64,000 bases of DNA from Lamprobacter modestohalophilus (GCF_016583905.1 NZ_NRRY01000024.1:1-64000); one strand, 5' to 3'. Counted from the first letter of the stretch, positions 1 through 8,726 are shown. Numbers and translations: made by a program. Notes: generated by a model not told the origin, from the sequence alone.

Positions 1-114
1 GCAAGAAAGACAATCTGTTTCTCTAAACTTGAAAAGATGCATGACATTGTCATCGGCCTATTCATCAATCGCTACGAGTTTGGGCTAATAATTCAGTAGG
101 CAGCAGGTACATAT

Positions 115-825
115 CTATAACACTACCGGACCATTGAGATCAAAAAACTGCCAAGGGTATGTTGTGGTTTCGGCTATGTTAGATGACAGCTTGACTTCAT
201 GGTCATAAGTAGCGCCTTTTTCGCCTTGCTGACCTCCAAGAAAGATAGCCTCTTCCCCCGTCGCTTGATAGTCTGTGGTGGTACCGAGGGTACCGGTTAT
301 CACTGTCTCGAAGCGGAAGAGCGTACCGAGCGGATCCGTGGTCGAGACGCGATCGGTAAAGGAAATCTGGTTGGTAGCCGTCACCGATATTTCCGTCAGG
401 TATTCGTCATCGCTGTTCACCAAATCTCGGTTATCGGCTTCCACTCTAAGGTTTGAGTAGGTTTTTATCTGCCCGCTGTTGTCGACATCAATCGTCCATT
501 CCGCAACGACTTCATCTGCCCCGAGAACATCGTTTGGCTCTAATTTAGTTCTTTGTTGCAGAGCGCTGCTGGTCAGCTTGCTGATAGTCTTATCGATGGT
601 GGGGTCTCTGTCGTCTGGGTAGGATGTGCAGGCACCAAATTCATCGAAGGATGTACATATCGGTATATATGAGTACGAACCCTCAAGAGTCTGTTGAACA
701 GTGACGAGACTTGCCGCTGCCGGAAGAGCACCACACGCAAGCGTTACGACCGATAGCGCGGCGGCGACCTTTTCCAGCCGCATCCGATAGATGAATGTTC
801 TGGCCAGCGTTTCTTTTTCGTTCAT
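115..825 (-). CDS. Secreted hypothetical protein
   Basis: A 236-residue protein that I do not recognise. The ATG at 825 is preceded on the minus strand by GGAAGGG at normal spacing. The N-terminus has a basic stretch, a hydrophobic core around residues 19-38 and an Ala-rich end (LPAAAS) that looks like a signal peptidase I site, so export is likely. An alternative Met at residue 15 would give a more typical signal peptide. The mature part is rich in Thr, Ser, Asp and Glu, has two cysteines near the start (CTSFDEFGAC) and no catalytic motif that I can name. No C-terminal PEP-CTERM or LPXTG anchor is visible. The gene stands alone, and the surrounding 850 bases are visibly richer in A and T than the rest of the window, which hints at transfer or relaxed selection. 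Confidence 0.65.
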   Translation of the reverse strand: MNEKETLARTFIYRMRLEKVAAALSVVTLACGALPAAASLVTVQQTLEGSYSYIPICTSFDEFGACTSYPDDRDPTIDKTISKLTSSALQQRTKLEPNDVLGADEVVAEWTIDVDNSGQIKTYSNLRVEADNRDLVNSDDEYLTEISVTATNQISFTDRVSTTDPLGTLFRFETVITGTLGTTTDYQATGEEAIFLGGQQGEKGATYDHEVKLSSNIAETTTYPWQFFDLNGPVVL

Positions 826-1335
826 AGCTATTACCCTTCCAGGTTCGGTGAGTTTTGGGTACTAATCAAGTCAACGACGCAACGACGTCTGGCGAGTTGA
901 ACGAATTGTTTGTCTCGGGCTGCCTAGGAAGGGCAACCTCATCCGGGAGCGCCCCAGTTGGCGTCAATCAACCCCGCCCGCGCGGACGTAAGCTGACACA
1001 GACCGATGTCGACGGTTGCCAGTGCAAACCGCTTCGTGTAATAACTCATGATCAGATGTCTCCAAATGAGAGTTACGCGGGACACAAGCGGCCGTTTTCT
1101 GCATCAGGGCCTTGATCGCCCCCTGGTCTACCTGCTGGGCCAAGGCCAAGTGTGGCGAGGCAAAAGACTGATTTTATAAGAATAAATATGGATTTGTTGA
1201 TCATATCGCTCGGTTTTTTAGACGCAGCGATAACAGGCCCTACACCACGCGGTAAATAAACCTTAGAGAAAGCGGACAGCTCATGCATTCCCGTAAACAC
1301 ACCAACGCCTCAGCTTGGCTCGAGAGGCACCAGCG
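826..1335. other. Intergenic region without a supported gene
   Basis: About 510 bases between the secreted protein and the LuxR-type gene. Short open frames exist on both strands, but none has both a ribosome binding site and a recognisable product. A 7-base inverted repeat (GGCCTTG at 1108-1114, CAAGGCC at 1141-1147) is separated by 26 bases. The segment around 1160-1290 is AT-rich and could hold the promoter of the downstream regulator, but I cannot assign boxes with confidence. Confidence 0.4.
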
Positions 1336-2121
1336 ATGAGTCGGCGCGCACAACCGCGATTACGCGAGGTGCGGCTTGCCTATCGCCTGCTGGGTGAATG
1401 TCTGGAACAAGGTAGCGACGCGAGCGCTTGGCGATCGCATCTGCTGGCCGGGGTACAGAACCTGACCGGCGCTCGGGTAGCGCTCTATCTGCATGTGGAC
1501 GCGCCGCTGTGCGCTAAGGAACAGGTGACCGAGGCTGTCGCTTCAGGGTTCATGGATGCGCAGGAGCAGGCCTTGTGGGCGCACTATCAGGCAACCGAAG
1601 CGCACCGCGATGACCCGTTTCATCAGGCGTTTTACCGCCGCACGGATCGTCGACGGCTGCTGACTCGCAGTCTCTACGATGTGGTCGAGCGCCGGGAGTG
1701 GCAGCGCACGCGCCACTGCAATGAGTATGTGGCGGCTTGCGGACTTGCGGACCGCATCACATCGTCGCTCTTGCTGCCGAGCGTTGAACCACGCCAAGAA
1801 CAAACGATTGTGCTGCACCGCGATGCCGCCGACGGACCCTTCTCCGCCTCCGCAACCCATCTCATGCGACTGCTCCACCATGAGCTAGGAGGACTGCTCG
1901 AGCGCAAGCTCGCGCTGCCTGGCAGCATCGAAGACAGCTCGGCCTTGCCACAGCGCCTGCGCGAAGTACTCAATGGGCTCCTCGCCGGAGAACCGGAAAA
2001 GCTCATCGCAGCTCGACTCGGGCTGAGCCCGCACACCGTCAACCGTCACGTGCAACGCATCTACAAGCACTATGGGGTCAGCGGTCGCTCAAGGCTGATC
2101 GCCCGCCTGCAGAGGCATTGA
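1336..2121 (+). CDS. LuxR-family transcriptional regulator
   Basis: A 261-residue protein with a C-terminal LuxR/FixJ-type helix-turn-helix (about residues 195-255). The recognition helix reads LSPHTVNRHVQRIYKHYGV, close to the family signature. The first 190 residues do not resemble a receiver domain (no DD/K pattern) or an obvious autoinducer domain, so the signal is unknown; GAF-like folds are common at this place in the family. The ATG at 1336 is preferred over a TTG at 1315 because GAGAGG lies just in front of it. The gene is monocistronic as far as can be seen, with 145 bases to the next gene. The targets cannot be inferred. Confidence 0.8.
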   Translation: MSRRAQPRLREVRLAYRLLGECLEQGSDASAWRSHLLAGVQNLTGARVALYLHVDAPLCAKEQVTEAVASGFMDAQEQALWAHYQATEAHRDDPFHQAFYRRTDRRRLLTRSLYDVVERREWQRTRHCNEYVAACGLADRITSSLLLPSVEPRQEQTIVLHRDAADGPFSASATHLMRLLHHELGGLLERKLALPGSIEDSSALPQRLREVLNGLLAGEPEKLIAARLGLSPHTVNRHVQRIYKHYGVSGRSRLIARLQRH

Positions 2122-2266
2122 GCCAGATCGCATGCGCGCAATCAAAGGCACCGCGTGCCTGCAGGCCAAGGTCTCTGCTCACAGGACTCGGGAGCGCAAT
2201 CCGCAGCAGCGCTGGTACCATGCCGTCCTCACCGATAACCACACCACCTAGGAGGCACTAGGCGAG

Positions 2267-2599
2267 ATGGAAATGACAGGCAAGATTACGCAGGTACTGC
2301 CGGAGAAGAACGGCACCTCGGCTCGCGGCCCTTGGCGGAAGCAGGAGTATGTGATCGAGCTCCCGGGCGACTTTCCGAAACAGGTCTGCTTCATGGTCTG
2401 GGGCGACCGCATCGATCAGTACGGCATCCGCGAGGGCCAGGAGCTGACCGTCAGCTTCGACCTCGAAAGCCGCGAGTTCAACGGTCGCTGGTACACCGAT
2501 GTGAAGGCCTGGCGCGTGGCCCCGTCCAGCAGCGGCGAGCCGGGCGGCGAGCCGTTCCGCGATGAGCCGCCGCCCTTCGATGAGGAGCCGCCGTTCTAA
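2267..2599 (+). CDS. DUF3127 domain protein
   Basis: A 110-residue acidic protein. Residues 1-85 match the DUF3127 pattern known from short bacterial proteins: KITQVLPEKNGTSARGPWRKQEYVIE, broken here by normal family variation, then a conserved phrase ending in WYTDVKAWRV. The family is predicted to adopt an OB-like fold and is often described as a possible single-strand DNA-binding relative, but its function is not established. The tail is rich in Pro, Glu and Asp (FRDEPPPFDEEPPF), resembling the acidic tips of SSB-like proteins, an observation and not proof. AGGAGG lies about a dozen bases before the ATG; a second Met at residue 3 could also serve as the start. Confidence 0.75.
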   Translation: MEMTGKITQVLPEKNGTSARGPWRKQEYVIELPGDFPKQVCFMVWGDRIDQYGIREGQELTVSFDLESREFNGRWYTDVKAWRVAPSSSGEPGGEPFRDEPPPFDEEPPF

Positions 2600-2730
2600 G
2601 GCTCGGGCAGCGTGGTTTCATCATCAGCGTTGTCTTGATCGTGCTTCTGCAAAACGATCGTCGCCGAGCCCCTGATAGCAGCGGTGACAGGAGCAAAAGC
2701 GAGGATCGCCAAGTCATCACAACCTCGCAC

Positions 2731-3198
2731 TCAGGGCGTCGGCTGGACAATCCGCTGGGCGACCGAGGCCCCACGGTAGAAGGTCGTCGCAAACGTGCCA
2801 ACCAGGCGGTTGGCATCGGCAACCCGCCATTTGATCGCACCGCGTCCGGCGCGATCGCCATTGCGCTCGAACACCCAGGCGATGATCTGACCCCGCTCGC
2901 GCACACCATCGACAACCTGCATCGTCGTCTGCTCCCGCACTCCAGGGCGGCCACCATTCACCGCCAGCGTGACACCTTCACCGTGCAGCCGCCCGTCCTG
3001 CTCGCGCAGACTGAGCCGGTAGTGGAATCTCCAGCTCTTGTAGGGCCCCCACTGGACCAGGTGATGCACATCCCAGTCGCCGTCTAGCGCAATGTTGGGG
3101 GTGGAATCGAAGCGACTCTGAACTACGGCGACCGACGCGAGCAGCAGCACCACGCCCGCCAGGGACAATAGGAAGGCACTCACCGGACGCATCTTCAT
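2731..3198 (-). CDS. Hypothetical single-pass or exported protein
   Basis: A 155-residue protein with one N-terminal hydrophobic segment (about residues 6-27) after a short basic start (MKMRP), so it is either anchored in the inner membrane or secreted. The rest is soluble and beta-rich in appearance (GDWDVHHLVQWGPYKSWRF and later RLVGTFATTFYRG), resembling small extracytoplasmic beta-sandwich proteins, but I cannot name a family. GGAGAG lies correctly before the ATG at 3198. It is convergent with the DUF3127 gene and divergent from the GH13 enzyme; neither neighbour suggests a role. Confidence 0.6.
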   Translation of the reverse strand: MKMRPVSAFLLSLAGVVLLLASVAVVQSRFDSTPNIALDGDWDVHHLVQWGPYKSWRFHYRLSLREQDGRLHGEGVTLAVNGGRPGVREQTTMQVVDGVRERGQIIAWVFERNGDRAGRGAIKWRVADANRLVGTFATTFYRGASVAQRIVQPTP

Positions 3199-3411
3199 CG
3201 CTAGCTCTCCAGACTTGGTGTCATCGGGCCGATGCGAATGCCTGTGCCGTCAGGCTGTGAGGTGATTTCTTGCATTCTGACCCTTAGGTTCTTTACCCTG
3301 CCAACTCATTCGCTGTTTCACGGCAGCATCCCAGCGTCGACGGTCGCGAGGTCGCAGACTCTGACGCGAAAGACAGGCCTCACAGCCGGCCGTCAACGAT
3401 ACGAGTGATCT

Positions 3412-5166
3412 ATGTCTCAAGAACAGCCCATCCGTCAAACGCTGCCGACTGGGGTGATGCTCAATGCCTATCCAGACAGCATCGGCGGCAAACTTGCCGA
3501 CATCGTCGCCGTACTCAAACGACCGGAGTTCAAAGACAGCTTCTCTTTGTTCTACATCCTGCCAACCTTCTTCAACAGCGACCTCGATCGCGGGTTCTCG
3601 ATCATCGACTACGGCCTCAACGAGGAACTGGTTACCCCTGAGGATCTCGCAGAACTCAACGCGCTCAATATCCAGTTCAAGCTGGATCTGGTGCTGAATC
3701 ATCTCTCAGTCCAGTCACATCAGTTTCAGGATCTGATCGAGCACGGCAACGACTCCCCGTACAAAGACTTCTTCGTCGACTGGAACGAATTCTGGCACGA
3801 GCACGGCACCGAGGGGCCGGATGGCACCATCATCCCGACCGAGGAGTACTTGCAGAAACTGTTCATGCGCAAGCCCGGGCTACCGATCCTCAAGGTGCGC
3901 TTCCCAGACGGCTCAGATCGCTTGTACTGGAACACGTTCTACCAGGATGTCAGCTACAAAGAACTCGAGCCCGAAGACCTCGCCGAGGTTGAGGGCATCT
4001 CCAAGGACGAGGCACCGGCGATCGCCTCGCTGGTCAACCAAGCCATCGCCGCGAAGACCGATCCGGCGGCGATCGACCTCGACGGCTATGCAGAGCACAA
4101 GGATGCGATCCTCGGCGTGATCGAGCGCAAGCGCCAGTATCTCGGGCAGATGGATCTCAACGCCCGCTCCGAGAAGGTCTGGAGCTTCTACGAAGAGACC
4201 TTGCGCCGCCTGCGTGACTATGGCGCCAAGATCATTCGCCTCGATGCCTTCGCCTACCTGCACAAGGTTCCCGGCGAGCCCAACTTCTTCAACCGCCCCG
4301 GCACCTGGGATTACCTCGAACGACTCAAGCGCATCGCCGAGGCCAACGATCTGATCGTCTTCCCCGAGATCCACGCTGAGTACGGTACCGGACTGCACGA
4401 GGAGGTCGCCAGCAAGGGCTTCCCGATCTATGACTTCTTCTTCCCCGGCCTGGTCATCGACGCGCTCGAGCGCGGCAGCAATCAGGCCCTGCTGCGCTGG
4501 ATCGACGAGATCCGCAGCAAGGGTCTGCAGACCATCAACATGCTCGGCTGCCACGACGGCATCCCGCTGCTGGATCTGCGTGGCAAGGCCGAGGCCGGCA
4601 GTTTCCGTGAAGGTCTGCTCGACGAAGAGCAGATCGAGGCCACCATGGCCCGCGTCACCGAGCGCGGCGGACGAGTCAAGAACCTCTACGGCCCGGATGG
4701 CCGCAAGATCGCCTACTATCAGATCAACGCCACCTTCTTCAGCGCGCTTGGCGAGGACGAGCAGAAACTCCTGATGGCGCGCGCCATCCAGCTGTTCATG
4801 CCGGGCATTCCACAGGTCTGGTATCTGGATCTGTTCGCTGGCAAGAACGACTACGAAGCCGCCGATCGCGGCGGCGCTGCCGGCCACAAGGAGATCAATC
4901 GCACCAACCTCTCGCTCGAGGATGTCGAGGCTGGGCTCAAGCGCCTGGTCGTGCGCGACCAGCTCAAGCTGATTCAGCTGCGCAATACCTGCCCCGCCTT
5001 TCAGGGCCGCTTTGAGGTGCATCCGACCGACGAGCACCACCTGCGCATCAGTTGGCGCAATGGCGACAGCCTCGCAACCCTCGACGCCGACCTACGCAAT
5101 AGCAGCTTCAGCATCAGTGCGAGCGACGGTACAGGCGAGGAGAAAAGGCTCTCTTACGATCGCTGA
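3412..5166 (+). CDS. GH13_18 sucrose-phosphorylase-like glycoside phosphorylase
   Basis: A 584-residue enzyme of the alpha-amylase clan, subfamily 18 type, which splits sucrose or related glucosides (glucosylglycerate, glucosylglycerol) with phosphate to give glucose 1-phosphate. The N-terminal signature GVMLNAYPDSIGG is typical. The catalytic triad is visible: nucleophile D278 in IRLDAF, acid/base E319 in FPEIH, and stabiliser D382 in GCHDG. Classical sucrose phosphorylases are near 490-500 residues; this one carries about 60 extra residues around 185-245 just before the QMDLN strand. The acceptor specificity cannot be decided from sequence. A HAD-IIB sugar-phosphatase-like gene 4 kb downstream would fit osmolyte or sucrose metabolism in a halotolerant bacterium, but that link is inference. 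Confidence 0.85.
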   Translation: MSQEQPIRQTLPTGVMLNAYPDSIGGKLADIVAVLKRPEFKDSFSLFYILPTFFNSDLDRGFSIIDYGLNEELVTPEDLAELNALNIQFKLDLVLNHLSVQSHQFQDLIEHGNDSPYKDFFVDWNEFWHEHGTEGPDGTIIPTEEYLQKLFMRKPGLPILKVRFPDGSDRLYWNTFYQDVSYKELEPEDLAEVEGISKDEAPAIASLVNQAIAAKTDPAAIDLDGYAEHKDAILGVIERKRQYLGQMDLNARSEKVWSFYEETLRRLRDYGAKIIRLDAFAYLHKVPGEPNFFNRPGTWDYLERLKRIAEANDLIVFPEIHAEYGTGLHEEVASKGFPIYDFFFPGLVIDALERGSNQALLRWIDEIRSKGLQTINMLGCHDGIPLLDLRGKAEAGSFREGLLDEEQIEATMARVTERGGRVKNLYGPDGRKIAYYQINATFFSALGEDEQKLLMARAIQLFMPGIPQVWYLDLFAGKNDYEAADRGGAAGHKEINRTNLSLEDVEAGLKRLVVRDQLKLIQLRNTCPAFQGRFEVHPTDEHHLRISWRNGDSLATLDADLRNSSFSISASDGTGEEKRLSYDR

Positions 5167-5375
5167 GGCATGCCGCCGACGTTGGCGGAGTGGCATTTCC
5201 AGACTCGCCCTAGCTGATTGGTGCGGGCAAAGCGGATTGACTTGACCGGCAGCATGCCAGCTCAGTCTGAGGAGGCGGCACGACTGATCGCTCTTGCTTT
5301 TGCTATTGCTATACTTCAATGCGCGGGCATTGAGTGCCAAACCCTAACCCTCGGGGCGTTGACCTAACGTTTGCT

Positions 5376-5741
5376 ATGAAGATGCTGGTTGTCGATGATT
5401 CGCGCATGGCTCGGCGTATCCTCATTGGGATGCTGCCGGAGTCTCTCCGCAACAGCGCCGAGATCCACCAGGGCGTCAACGGCGAAGAGGCTGTCACGCT
5501 TTGGCGCGAGCAAAGTCCTGATCTGATCTTCCTCGATCTCACCATGCCCGTGATGGACGGATTTGATGCCCTGGTGGCGATTCGAGCGCAAGATCCCGAC
5601 ACGCCTATCCTGGTCGTCTCGGCGGATATCCAGGCTGGCGCCGTGGCCAAGGTCATGGCCAGCGGGGCCAACGGCTTTATCGACAAATCAAAGCTCACCG
5701 CTGAGCTGCATGACCACCTGAAACGCTTAGGGTTTCTCTGA
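5376..5741 (+). CDS. CheY-like response regulator receiver
   Basis: A 121-residue stand-alone receiver domain without an output domain. The acidic pocket D7-D8, phosphoacceptor D54 in FLDLTMP, switch residue S82 and K104 in FIDKSK are all present, so it should be phosphorylated by a histidine kinase. The start at 5376 (MKMLVVDDS) removes 14 non-conserved residues of the longer frame. The stop codon overlaps the start of the CheC-like gene (TGATG), implying coupled translation. The three-gene order receiver, CheC-like phosphatase, diguanylate cyclase suggests a phosphosignal connected to c-di-GMP. The cognate kinase is not in this window. Confidence 0.88.
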   Translation: MKMLVVDDSRMARRILIGMLPESLRNSAEIHQGVNGEEAVTLWREQSPDLIFLDLTMPVMDGFDALVAIRAQDPDTPILVVSADIQAGAVAKVMASGANGFIDKSKLTAELHDHLKRLGFL

Positions 5742-6355
5742 TGCAGCAGCTGAACGAGGATCAGATCGACTGCCTGAGCGAGCTCATCAACGTCGCCTAT
5801 GGCAAGGCCACTGCTCGGGTTGCCGACATCATGGGCGCCTTCGCCACCATGCGCCCACCGCAGATCGCGGTTATCGACCGCGAGCGCTTCCGCGAGCTAC
5901 TGCAGCAGGCCTGCGCATCCGCAACCAGCTGCTATCTGGCGCGACAGATCTTCATGGGCGATGTCAGTGGCGAGGTGGTCTTCCTCCTCGACGAGGCCTC
6001 AGCCACCAACATCACCGCCTATCTGCAGGCCCAGTTGGGCTCGGACGACAACGATGACGATGATGTGCTGCTTGAGCTGGGCAATATCGTCACGGCGGCA
6101 ATGCTGAATGAGCTCTGCGCGCAGATGGAGGCCCGCGTCACGCTCGGCGAGCCCGAGCTGCATCGGCTCAGCGTCCTCCCAGAGAGCAGCCAGAGCGCCG
6201 CGCCCGCAGCCTTCGATCATGTGATCAAGGTCGAGACCGTGATCGAGTTCGCCGAGCAGCAAATCCACGGCCGCATCTTCATCTTGACCCACGGACAATG
6301 CTTCGAGTGGATTCGACGGACCCTCGATCGGATGCTCGACGACCTGCCGAGTTGA
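5741..6355 (+). CDS. CheC-like chemotaxis phosphatase
   Basis: A 204-residue protein of the CheC/CheX/FliY family, which dephosphorylates CheY-P. Both family active-site motifs (D/S-x3-E-x2-N) are visible: D10-E14-N17 and D108-E112-N115, so two phosphatase centres as in CheC. A short acidic run (SDDNDDDD) precedes the second one. It lies between a CheY-like receiver and a diguanylate cyclase, sharing one base with each neighbour (TGATG at both ends), which argues that it acts on the adjacent receiver. CheD, the usual CheC partner, is not nearby. Family assignment is firm; the substrate is inferred from context. Confidence 0.82.
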   Translation: MQQLNEDQIDCLSELINVAYGKATARVADIMGAFATMRPPQIAVIDRERFRELLQQACASATSCYLARQIFMGDVSGEVVFLLDEASATNITAYLQAQLGSDDNDDDDVLLELGNIVTAAMLNELCAQMEARVTLGEPELHRLSVLPESSQSAAPAAFDHVIKVETVIEFAEQQIHGRIFILTHGQCFEWIRRTLDRMLDDLPS

Positions 6356-7623
6356 TGACATCGCTCGCCGATCATCTGTCGACTGGGCTTGTGATCGTCG
6401 ACCCTGAGCTGACCGTCCAGGCCTGGAATCGGTGGATGGCCGAGCATGCCAAGCTCGCGCCCGAGGAGGCGATTGGCCGCTCGCTAGAGTCACTGTTCCC
6501 AGACCTGCCGGCGGCAACCCTGCGACGGCGGGTCAAGGCAGCCCTGCAGCTGCGCTCGCCGTCTTATGTGCACCCGCGCCGCGGCTATCTGTTTCCGGTC
6601 CCACTCGACCGGGTCACGGAATCCAATTTCGTTTACATGCAGCAGCGTGTCCGTATCCTGCCCTATCAGGATGAGGCGTGCAGGGCGATCATTGTCGTTG
6701 ATGACGTCACCGCAACGCGCGAGGCCGAGGCCCGCGCCGCCGCGGCGGCAAGGGCGTCAGAACGCTATCTAGAGCTGCTTGACAGCAACGTGATGACGCT
6801 GGCCGTCAATGCCAGCGATGGTCGCGTCATGCGCGCCAGCTCGGCGCTGCTCGAAAGCACCGGCTGGAGCGCCGCGGCCATCACTGGCCAATCGTTGCAA
6901 GCACTCGGTCTCGGGCTACTCGACGCGCTCACGGAGGCCGCCGACGGCACGCTCCCAGAACGGCCGCTGCGCCGGGCTAATGGAAAAGCACTATGGGTCC
7001 GCGTGCGCCAAGCCCGGGGGTTGATCGAGGATGAGGTTGGCGGCGAGCGCCATCTGGTGATCCAAGACATTAGCTTGCAGAAAAAGATCCAGACGCTGTC
7101 CGAGCGTGACACCCTGACTGGCGCTTACAATCGGATGAAGTTCGATCAGCTCCTCCAGACGGCCCTCTCCGCTCATGAGCGCTATGGCCAGTGCTTCTCC
7201 ATCGCGCTCTGCGATATCGACCATTTCAAGCGCGTCAACGATGAGCATGGCCATCTCGCCGGTGACGCGGTGTTGAGGCAGTTCGCTGCGCTGCTGCAAG
7301 CGCAGACACGCGCCAGCGATGCGCTGGCGCGCTGGGGCGGCGAAGAGTTCGTCCTCTTACTCCCGATGACCAGTGTGCAAGCGGCAACAACGGCTGCTGA
7401 AAAGCTGCGACGAGCCATTGTTAACGATCACTGGCCAGTCATCGATCAGCTCAGTGCCAGCTTTGGCGTGGCTGCCCATACGCCGGGCGAGTCGGCCGAT
7501 GCATTGCTGGACCGCGCCGATCACGCCCTCTACCAGGCCAAGGAGAGTGGACGCAATCGTGTCTGCACTGCTGAGGAACCTGATACCTGCCCCGATCGAC
7601 CCCGAGATGGCGAGCACGACTGA
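6355..7623 (+). CDS. PAS-PAS diguanylate cyclase
   Basis: A 422-residue cytoplasmic sensor enzyme that makes c-di-GMP from two GTP. Two PAS-like modules occupy about residues 5-120 and 135-245, followed by a GGDEF domain (about 252-412) with an intact GGEEF signature at 328-332. The inhibitory I-site RxxD (R319-D322) lies five residues before it, so product inhibition is expected. No membrane segment is seen. The start at 6355 overlaps the stop of the CheC-like gene (TGATG); an earlier in-frame codon at 6298 would overlap CheC by 58 bases and adds non-conserved residues. The PAS ligand is unknown. Confidence 0.88.
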   Translation: MTSLADHLSTGLVIVDPELTVQAWNRWMAEHAKLAPEEAIGRSLESLFPDLPAATLRRRVKAALQLRSPSYVHPRRGYLFPVPLDRVTESNFVYMQQRVRILPYQDEACRAIIVVDDVTATREAEARAAAAARASERYLELLDSNVMTLAVNASDGRVMRASSALLESTGWSAAAITGQSLQALGLGLLDALTEAADGTLPERPLRRANGKALWVRVRQARGLIEDEVGGERHLVIQDISLQKKIQTLSERDTLTGAYNRMKFDQLLQTALSAHERYGQCFSIALCDIDHFKRVNDEHGHLAGDAVLRQFAALLQAQTRASDALARWGGEEFVLLLPMTSVQAATTAAEKLRRAIVNDHWPVIDQLSASFGVAAHTPGESADALLDRADHALYQAKESGRNRVCTAEEPDTCPDRPRDGEHD

Positions 7624-7697
7624 GCAACCGCACAAGCCCACATCAGCACCAGCGCACCGAAAACGCCTTTGCTCGCGTTGCGGACCTTGCATCTCAT
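7530..7697 (-). CDS. Possible small membrane or exported protein
   Basis: A 55-residue frame antisense to the end of the diguanylate cyclase gene. It has an excellent ribosome binding site (AGGAAGG five bases before ATG at 7697), a basic start (MRCKVRNASKG) and one hydrophobic stretch (VFGALVLMWACAVA) followed by Cys and a basic tail. It could be a tiny exported or membrane protein, but there is no clear lipobox, and 94 bases overlap a real gene on the other strand. Without conservation data it could be chance. Confidence 0.3.
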   Translation of the reverse strand: MRCKVRNASKGVFGALVLMWACAVAQSCSPSRGRSGQVSGSSAVQTRLRPLSLAW

Positions 7698-7808
7698 CTC
7701 AACCTTCCTGAGCCTCACGGCCAGCATCGGCCCTTAGCCCGACTCATCGCACTCGGCGAGCGACGATCATCACTGCGCGTGCAAATAGGCCGCGGTTAGA
7801 GTGGGTCG

Positions 7809-8681
7809 ATGATCAGCTCAATCATCACCACTACCCCGCTGGCGCTTCTCGCGTTTCTCGCGTTGCTCGTCATGAGCCTAATTCCGCTCGGCGTTCATCT
7901 CGGCTTTCGGGCACCGCGCGTACCCGCGATCGGCTCGCCGGCGGATCTCGGCCTCGCGTTCGATAGCGTTCGCTTCCCCACCCTGCGCGGCCGATTCCTC
8001 AGCGGATGGCTGCTGCCAGCAGCCGACGCCACGCGGACGGTCATCGTCCTCCATGGCTGGGGCAGCAATGCCGAGCAGATGTTGCCGCTCGCGCAGCCGT
8101 TGCATCAGGCAGGGCTCAATGTGTTGCTGTTCGATGCGCGCAATCATGGGGCTAGCGATGGCGACAGCTTCTCGTCACTGCCGCGCTTTGCCGAGGACCT
8201 GGGCGCGGCCATCAACTGGCTACAACGACAGCACCCGTCACGCTCAGCGTGGATCGCAGTGCTCGGGCATTCGGTCGGTGCCGGCGCGGCGCTGTTCGAG
8301 GCAACGCGAAACCCGCGCATCGCCGCAGTGATCAGCATCGGCGCCTTCGCCGATCCAGCCCAACTCACCGAGCGCTATCTGGCGCGGCTGCATCTGCCTA
8401 GTTTTATCGTGGAGCTGACCAAGCGCTATGTCGAATGGGTGATCGGCCATCGGTTCGCGACCATCGCCCCGGTCAACAGCATCCGCCGCGTTCCCTGCCC
8501 GGTGTTGCTGGTGCATGGCGATCAAGATCGAACCGTACCGATCGAGGACGCCAAACGCATCGCCGCGGCCGCTGATCCAACGCGGGTGAAACTGTTCGTG
8601 GTGGCTGGCGCTGGCCATGATTCGGTCGACAAGATCGAAGCCCATGGCGAACAGTTACTCGCGTTTCTAAGGTTGCCGTGA
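7809..8681 (+). CDS. Alpha/beta hydrolase, membrane-anchored
   Basis: A 290-residue serine hydrolase. An N-terminal hydrophobic helix (about residues 6-28) suggests a membrane anchor. The fold is shown by the oxyanion region VLHGWGSN, the RNHGASDG turn, the nucleophile elbow GHSVGAG, the acid in VHGDQDRTVP and the final GAGHDSVD histidine. The architecture resembles the YqkD/FrsA-like and BAAT-type hydrolases of unknown substrate. The last codons and the TGA stop at 8679-8681 fall inside a copy of the dispersed intergenic repeat described separately, so the C-terminus has been shaped by repeat insertion or retention. Confidence 0.8.
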   Translation: MISSIITTTPLALLAFLALLVMSLIPLGVHLGFRAPRVPAIGSPADLGLAFDSVRFPTLRGRFLSGWLLPAADATRTVIVLHGWGSNAEQMLPLAQPLHQAGLNVLLFDARNHGASDGDSFSSLPRFAEDLGAAINWLQRQHPSRSAWIAVLGHSVGAGAALFEATRNPRIAAVISIGAFADPAQLTERYLARLHLPSFIVELTKRYVEWVIGHRFATIAPVNSIRRVPCPVLLVHGDQDRTVPIEDAKRIAAAADPTRVKLFVVAGAGHDSVDKIEAHGEQLLAFLRLP

Positions 8682-8726
8682 CATCAGCGCTTCATCATCC
8701 GAGGTGGCGACACCCTGTGAACGTTA
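8672..8726 (+). repeat. Dispersed intergenic repeat, copy 1
   Basis: A copy of the roughly 55-59 bp element that starts GTTRCCGTG and ends CGTTA, with a core GCTTCATC-TCCG-GGTGGCGA. Its first ten bases provide the TGA stop of the alpha/beta hydrolase gene, and it shares its terminal GTTA with the next copy. Confidence 0.6.

Noticed and set aside
3913-5040. A 375-residue open frame on the minus strand
   Set aside because: Antisense to the GH13 gene with its intact catalytic triad; the translation is a Leu/Val/Glu/Asp shadow with no motif.
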